The position numbers and the translations under genes were made by a program. DNA of 64,000 bases from Methylocystis parvus OBBP (GTDB lineage: Bacteria > Pseudomonadota > Alphaproteobacteria > Rhizobiales > Beijerinckiaceae): the NCBI RefSeq assembly GCF_027571405.1, contig NZ_CP092968.1, positions 3,556,001 through 3,620,000 on the forward strand. The letters are read 5' to 3'. Positions 60,253 to 64,000 of the stretch are shown here, in pieces. Under the pieces are notes generated by a model. The model worked only from the letters and a program-made list of their open reading frames with translations. It searched no databases and was not told where the DNA came from. How positions within the stretch are numbered: position 1 is the stretch's first letter; every line of letters starts with the position of its first letter.

Positions 60253-61995
60253 CTACCTGAACAGCGCCATGGCCTTGAGGCCGGTCATTGAGACGCCCCA
60301 GGCGAGGGGAATTCCGACGGCGAGCCAGGCGAGGATCAGGGCCGGGGAGAGCCCGGCGGGCGGGGTTCGCGCGGCGGGGACCGGAGCGGGGTCTTCGGGC
60401 GGCTCCAGCCCCTCCTCGACGAAGTCCTCGAAATCGGCGCGCGGCTCCTTCTCTTCTTCCTTCACGGCGGCGACGCTGGTCTTCTTCGCCGCCGCGACCT
60501 CGGCGTCGCTCATGTAGAATTTCTCGGCCACGGGGCCGACGAGGAGATTGCAGGCGAGGCCGGCGAGCAGCAGACCGGCCAGCACATACATGGTCTGATT
60601 ATAGGCCGCCTCGCGCGGCACGCCGATCGAAAGCTGATATTCGCGGATGTAATTGACCAGCACCGGGCCGAGCACGCCCGCCGTCGACCAGGCGGTCAGT
60701 AGTCTGCCATGGATCGCGCCGACATAATGCGTGCCGAAAATATCGGCGAGATAGGCGGGAATGGTCGAGAAGCCGCCGCCATACATGGTGATGATCACCG
60801 CGAAGAGCAGCACGAACAGGAAAACGACGCCGCCCTTCGCCGCGAAGGGAACCGCGGCGTAGAGCAGGAAGCCCACGACGAAGAAGATGGCGTAGGTTCC
60901 CTTGCGGCCGAAGGCGTCGGAGGCCGAGGCCCAGCCGATGCGGCCGCCAATGTTGCACAGGCTCAACAGCCCCGTGAAGCCGGCGGCGATGGCGGCGATC
61001 GCCTTCTTCTGGTCGGCGTTGAGCGCGTCGAAGCCGAGATCGACGCCGATCAGCTTGCCGCCGAACACCTCCTGCAGCATGGGCGAGGCCATGCCGAGCA
61101 CGCCGATGCCGGCCGAGACGTTGAGGCAGAGCACGCCCCAGAGCAGCCAGAATTGCGGGGTCTTCCAGGCGAGGTCGAGATGGACGTGGCGATGCGTCAC
61201 CATGGCGTTGGCGGCGGGGGCCGGCGGCGTCCATCCGGCGGGCGCCCAGCCCTCGGGCGGCACGCGATAGCCGAGCGCGCCGGAGACCATGAAGACGAAA
61301 TAGATGGCGGCGAGGGCGACGAAAGTCTGCCAGACGCCGGGCGATGAAGGCGTCGCGAAATAGCCCATGAGCTTGTCGGCGAGCGGCGCGCCGATCATGG
61401 CGCCGCCGCCAAAGCCCATAATGGCGAGGCCGGTGGCGAGGCCGCGGCGGTCGGGGAACCATTTGATGAGGGTCGAGACCGGCGAGATATAGCCGAGCCC
61501 CAGCCCGACGCCGCCAATGACGCCGGAGCCGATCCAGATCATCCAGATCTGGTGCAGAAAGACGCCGAGCGCGGAAATGAGCAGGCCGCCGCACCAGCAG
61601 CAGGCGGCGGCGAGGCCGGCCTTGCGGGGGCCCGCCGTCTCCAGCCAATGGCCGAAGATGGCGGCGGAGGAGCCGAGCAGCACGAAGAACAGCGTGAAGG
61701 TCCAGCCCAGCATGCTGATCTTCCAGTCGCAATTCGTCGCGACGATCTGCGCCAGCACGCCCATATTGGCCGGACAGTCCTTCGGCGCGGCGCCGCCGAC
61801 GACGCGCGACAGCGGCAGCCAGAAGACCGAGAAGCCATAGGCCATGCCGATGCAAAGATGAATCGCCAGCGCCGCCGGCGGAACCAGCCAGCGATTGAAG
61901 GCGGGAGAGGCGATCGTCCGTTCGCGGGAAAGGAAACCGCTCGGACGCGCCGGCGATTTTTCATGGCTTCGAATGGGCAGAACGGCGTCAGCCAT
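60253..61995 (-). CDS. OFA family oxalate/formate antiporter with fused C-terminal small-subunit segment
   Basis: Major facilitator of 580 residues with twelve helices. Family blocks: NRWLVPPAALAIHLCIGMAY in helix 1, GVIGGVGLGLGYISPVSTLI, and KGGVVFLFVLLFAVIITMYG, with FSTIPAYLADIFGTHYVGAI after it. After the last helix (VLAGLLLAGLACNLLVG) a charged linker of about 45 residues leads to PALILAWLAVGIPLAWGVSM near the C-terminus, the sequence of the small peptide encoded separately beside OFA carriers in other bacteria. ATG 61993-61995 is chosen over a TTG two codons upstream. A formate or oxalate exchange role fits the neighbours but is not proven. Confidence 0.88.
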   Translation of the reverse strand: MADAVLPIRSHEKSPARPSGFLSRERTIASPAFNRWLVPPAALAIHLCIGMAYGFSVFWLPLSRVVGGAAPKDCPANMGVLAQIVATNCDWKISMLGWTFTLFFVLLGSSAAIFGHWLETAGPRKAGLAAACCWCGGLLISALGVFLHQIWMIWIGSGVIGGVGLGLGYISPVSTLIKWFPDRRGLATGLAIMGFGGGAMIGAPLADKLMGYFATPSSPGVWQTFVALAAIYFVFMVSGALGYRVPPEGWAPAGWTPPAPAANAMVTHRHVHLDLAWKTPQFWLLWGVLCLNVSAGIGVLGMASPMLQEVFGGKLIGVDLGFDALNADQKKAIAAIAAGFTGLLSLCNIGGRIGWASASDAFGRKGTYAIFFVVGFLLYAAVPFAAKGGVVFLFVLLFAVIITMYGGGFSTIPAYLADIFGTHYVGAIHGRLLTAWSTAGVLGPVLVNYIREYQLSIGVPREAAYNQTMYVLAGLLLAGLACNLLVGPVAEKFYMSDAEVAAAKKTSVAAVKEEEKEPRADFEDFVEEGLEPPEDPAPVPAARTPPAGLSPALILAWLAVGIPLAWGVSMTGLKAMALFR

Positions 61996-62018
61996 TTGCA
62001 AGTCTTTCTTTTCTTCTG

Positions 62019-62177
62019 TTACGCGCTCAGCGGGACACAGTAAGCGTCGACGCGGCGGCCTGTCGCATGCCGTTTGGCGTCGTCGGGCGTGATGATGCGT
62101 TTTCCGGCTTCGTGTTCGAGATAGTCTTCGAGGCTCCGTCGCGGATAAGTCTCACAACAATCCGTCGCCGTCGCATT
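62019..62177 (-). CDS. Possible small ORF between the carrier and the fdsA remnant
   Basis: A frame with a GTG near 62177 encodes about 53 residues ending RIITPDDAKRHATGRRVDAY then CVPLSA. I do not recognise it. It begins right at the stop codon of the FdsA relic, so it may be debris of the same rearrangement. Coding status is doubtful. Confidence 0.25.
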   Translation of the reverse strand, partial: NATATDCCETYPRRSLEDYLEHEAGKRIITPDDAKRHATGRRVDAYCVPLSA

Positions 62178-62308
62178 CACCCCATCGCGGCGCGCATGAT
62201 CGACGCGCCCTCGGGAACCGTGACGCTTTTTCCGCCGATCGTCAGCGTGACGCGCGTTTCCGACCGCGCCGCCGGCGCGCCAAAATCCGGTTCCTCGATC
62301 AAAGTCAT
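62178..62308 (-). pseudogene. N-terminal remnant of molybdenum formate dehydrogenase alpha subunit
   Basis: Starting at ATG 62306-62308, 43 codons read MTLIEEPDFGAPAARSETRV, TLTIGGKSVTVPEGASIMRA, then AMG and a stop at 62178-62180. This is the start of the FdsA-type alpha subunit, including the ferredoxin-like first strand, and breaks just before the first [2Fe-2S] cysteines. No downstream frame restores the rest. The gene is therefore a remnant; its intact start implies a former fds operon or a duplication of its beginning. Confidence 0.65.
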
Positions 62309-62761
62309 GGTTGCAATCCCTGTTCAGCGGCGATGCGCGCGCATGCGCTGGCCTCGGGCGTTTGAGCGAGACCCGCGCCAAGGCTCAAGAGGTGACTCCA
62401 AAGTATCAGACGATCAAGATTGCAATATCGATCAAGCGATAAGGGATTTGAATTAACGCGTCTCAGCAGGATACAAATACGAATAGTTGAAGAAATATAG
62501 TATTGTGCGTCGCACAATTTTAGGCATAACGGATTATATCTATGAAAATATTTTTCATCTACATAACGACCCTGCGATCAATGCGTCAGCAGCCTGTCCT
62601 GAACATTTGGGCGGCGCATTGCAGGCGCGTGAGCGCCGTCCCGCCAGGATGCATAATACTCACCCAAGCGGAACATCAGCCAAATACACCTCTCCTTGCG
62701 ATTTTCTCCTTTCAGCGCGGCGTCTGTTCAAAATCCGGCGTCAGGCGTCGATTGGCGGCTT
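62309..62761. other. AT-rich intergenic stretch with an inverted repeat
   Basis: 453 bases. Between about 62440 and 62600 the base composition is clearly more AT-rich than the surroundings. A dyad ATTGTGCG-t-CGCACAAT lies at 62502-62518. Short frames across it have no recognisable product. It may mark the edge of an inserted segment. Confidence 0.45.
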
Positions 62762-64000
62762 CTATGTCGGCGGCGTCAATCCAAACCACTTGTCCCGAAC
62801 CTGATTGAAATGCCGCTCGGGACTGTAGATATCGACGCCAAGTTTGAGCATGCCGGGGGAGAGCCTGCCGATGGCTGCGAGCACAGAATAGGAGGCGACA
62901 ACCTTCGTATATTGGGAAGCAACCAGCCTGAGCCGCGCATTTAGGAGCGATTGTTGAGCGTTGAGAATGTCGAATGTGGTGCGCTGTCCGACCGCCGCTT
63001 CCTGCCGTACGCCGCCAAGCGCAATTTCGGCTGAACGCACGGCCGCGGCGCTTGAAGCGATGGAAGTTTTTGCGCTGTCGAGGCGCGCCAAGCTCGACAT
63101 GACTGCGGTGCGGACGACGTTGCGTTGGTCGTCGGCAGCGAGGCGCGCCTCTCCAAGCTGCTCCTTAGCCTTTCGTATCGACGCGTATTCCGCTCCGCCC
63201 TGATAGAGCGGCACGTTCAGAGTGACGCCGCCCTGCGCCGCAAACTGACGAGAACCGGTCACGCCGAAAAAAGAATCGTACTGCTGATAGACTTGGACGC
63301 CAGCCGACACGGTCGGCGCCAGCGCGCCCTCGGCAATCTTCACCGACAATTCGGCGCCAGCGATTTGATGTGTCGAAGCCAGCACGTCCGGGTGCTCGAG
63401 AAGTGCGATTCGCATGGCGGCCGCGGCCGATCGCGGCAAAGCCGCGTCAATGTTTGGCGCAGCCTCCAGGCGGCTCGGCTCGACGCCGATCACCTGACGG
63501 TATGTCGCGGCGCTCTCCTTCAACGTCGCTTGCGCCTCGGCGGCGTCCGAACGCGCCAGCGCCAGCGCCGCTTCCGCTTGCGCAACATCCGTCACGCTGA
63601 TTTCTCTCAGCTCGGCGCGAATGCGGGTTTGATTTAGTTGCTCTGCAAGCACCTGAACATTGCTGTTGCGCAATCGGACGATCGCCGTGTCGCGAAGAAC
63701 AAGCATGTACGCCTTGACAGCGTCGAGCAAGGTCGATTGCTCGACCCGGCGCAGCGCTTCGCGGCCCGCCATCACGCTCGCCTCCGCTTGCCTTGTTGAA
63801 TTGGCGGTCCGCCAGCCGTCGAAGAGCGTCTGTGACGCAGAGAAGTTGCCCCCCTTCGGGGAACCCAGGAATTCACCTGTTGTGAACGCCGTATTTCCGA
63901 AAGAATTTGTTCCGAGAGGTTGACGAAAATGGGAATACTGAACGCCCGCATTGGCGGCGGCGCCAAGAACGGGGCGCATGCCAGCCGCAGCTTTGGGAAC
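62762..64000 (-). CDS. TolC-family outer-membrane efflux protein, 5' end outside the window
   Basis: C-terminal 413 codons of an outer-membrane channel for type I secretion or RND efflux; the N-terminus lies beyond 64000. The internal repeat of the family is visible: VKAYMLVLRDTAIVRLRNSN and ADDQRNVVRTAVMSSLARLD for the two coiled-coil helices, with SVTDVAQAEAALALARSDA and SVLAAIGRLSPGMLKLGVDI near the end, the standard AIGRL exit motif. The partner membrane-fusion and pump genes are not in the window. Confidence 0.9.
   Translation of the reverse strand, partial: VPKAAAGMRPVLGAAANAGVQYSHFRQPLGTNSFGNTAFTTGEFLGSPKGGNFSASQTLFDGWRTANSTRQAEASVMAGREALRRVEQSTLLDAVKAYMLVLRDTAIVRLRNSNVQVLAEQLNQTRIRAELREISVTDVAQAEAALALARSDAAEAQATLKESAATYRQVIGVEPSRLEAAPNIDAALPRSAAAAMRIALLEHPDVLASTHQIAGAELSVKIAEGALAPTVSAGVQVYQQYDSFFGVTGSRQFAAQGGVTLNVPLYQGGAEYASIRKAKEQLGEARLAADDQRNVVRTAVMSSLARLDSAKTSIASSAAAVRSAEIALGGVRQEAAVGQRTTFDILNAQQSLLNARLRLVASQYTKVVASYSVLAAIGRLSPGMLKLGVDIYSPERHFNQVRDKWFGLTPPT

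Overview
This GC-rich window, with dense co-directional genes joined by ATGA overlaps, looks like chromosome of an alphaproteobacterium of the order Hyphomicrobiales (Rhizobiales). The markers are a cysteine-free 41-residue ribosomal protein L36, Tlde1/DUF2778 proteins, a coxMNOP-type oxidase, a PHB depolymerase and the palindromic repeats between genes. An NAD-dependent formate dehydrogenase beside a formate/oxalate-type carrier suggests C1 metabolism, so a methylotroph or type II methanotroph (Methylocystis/Methylosinus-like) is plausible, but no methane or methanol oxidation gene is present and the genus is inference.

Layout. 1-5015: coupled sulfate-assimilation operon (cysI, DUF934, cysH, cysD, cysN), whose CysN carries an extra membrane domain. 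5141-12694: polA, valS and eno separated by repeat clusters. 12974-20049: a secreted unknown, queF, a VapBC-like toxin-antitoxin pair, a gst-udg-kdsA operon, a membrane histidine kinase, a KGG-repeat protein and queC. 20186-22746: a ZnuD-like TonB receptor behind a 52-bp perfect palindrome, then rpmJ. 23034-31792: a coiled-coil protein, a deacetylase-like enzyme, an L,D-transpeptidase lipoprotein, two tiny paralogous secreted peptides, lpdA, and a divergent GSCFA/WcbI pair. 31976-38904: phaZ, cobalamin genes cbiB, cbiD and cobU spaced by repeats, a YbhB-like protein, metY and a secreted unknown. 38915-46234: a BASS transporter, oligopeptidase B, a PsiF-like peptide, a polyprenyl diphosphate synthase, a tRNA methyltransferase and a GNAT enzyme. 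46415-49644: a peptidoglycan-linked group, one YkuD L,D-transpeptidase and two tandem Tlde1-like proteins. 50396-54818: cytochrome oxidase operon with two subunit III genes. 54890-62308: a formate-related island. 62762-64000: a TolC-like protein cut by the window edge.

The most unusual region is the formate island. A structured, terminator-ended intergenic segment and two copies of a GATAA-N7-TTATC dyad precede fdh. Fdh is followed by an HPP membrane protein, a LysR regulator, a convergent glutamine amidotransferase, a ModE-like regulator with TOBE domains, a LysR reduced to its DNA-binding domain, a carrier with the normally separate small subunit apparently fused to it, and a 43-codon remnant of a molybdenum formate dehydrogenase alpha subunit. 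Other items worth attention are the twin small peptides ending in CFGYAIC, the CysN-DUF2061 fusion, the palindrome in front of the zinc receptor, and nested or composite repeats. No tRNA, rRNA, CRISPR array, transposase or intact insertion sequence was seen.
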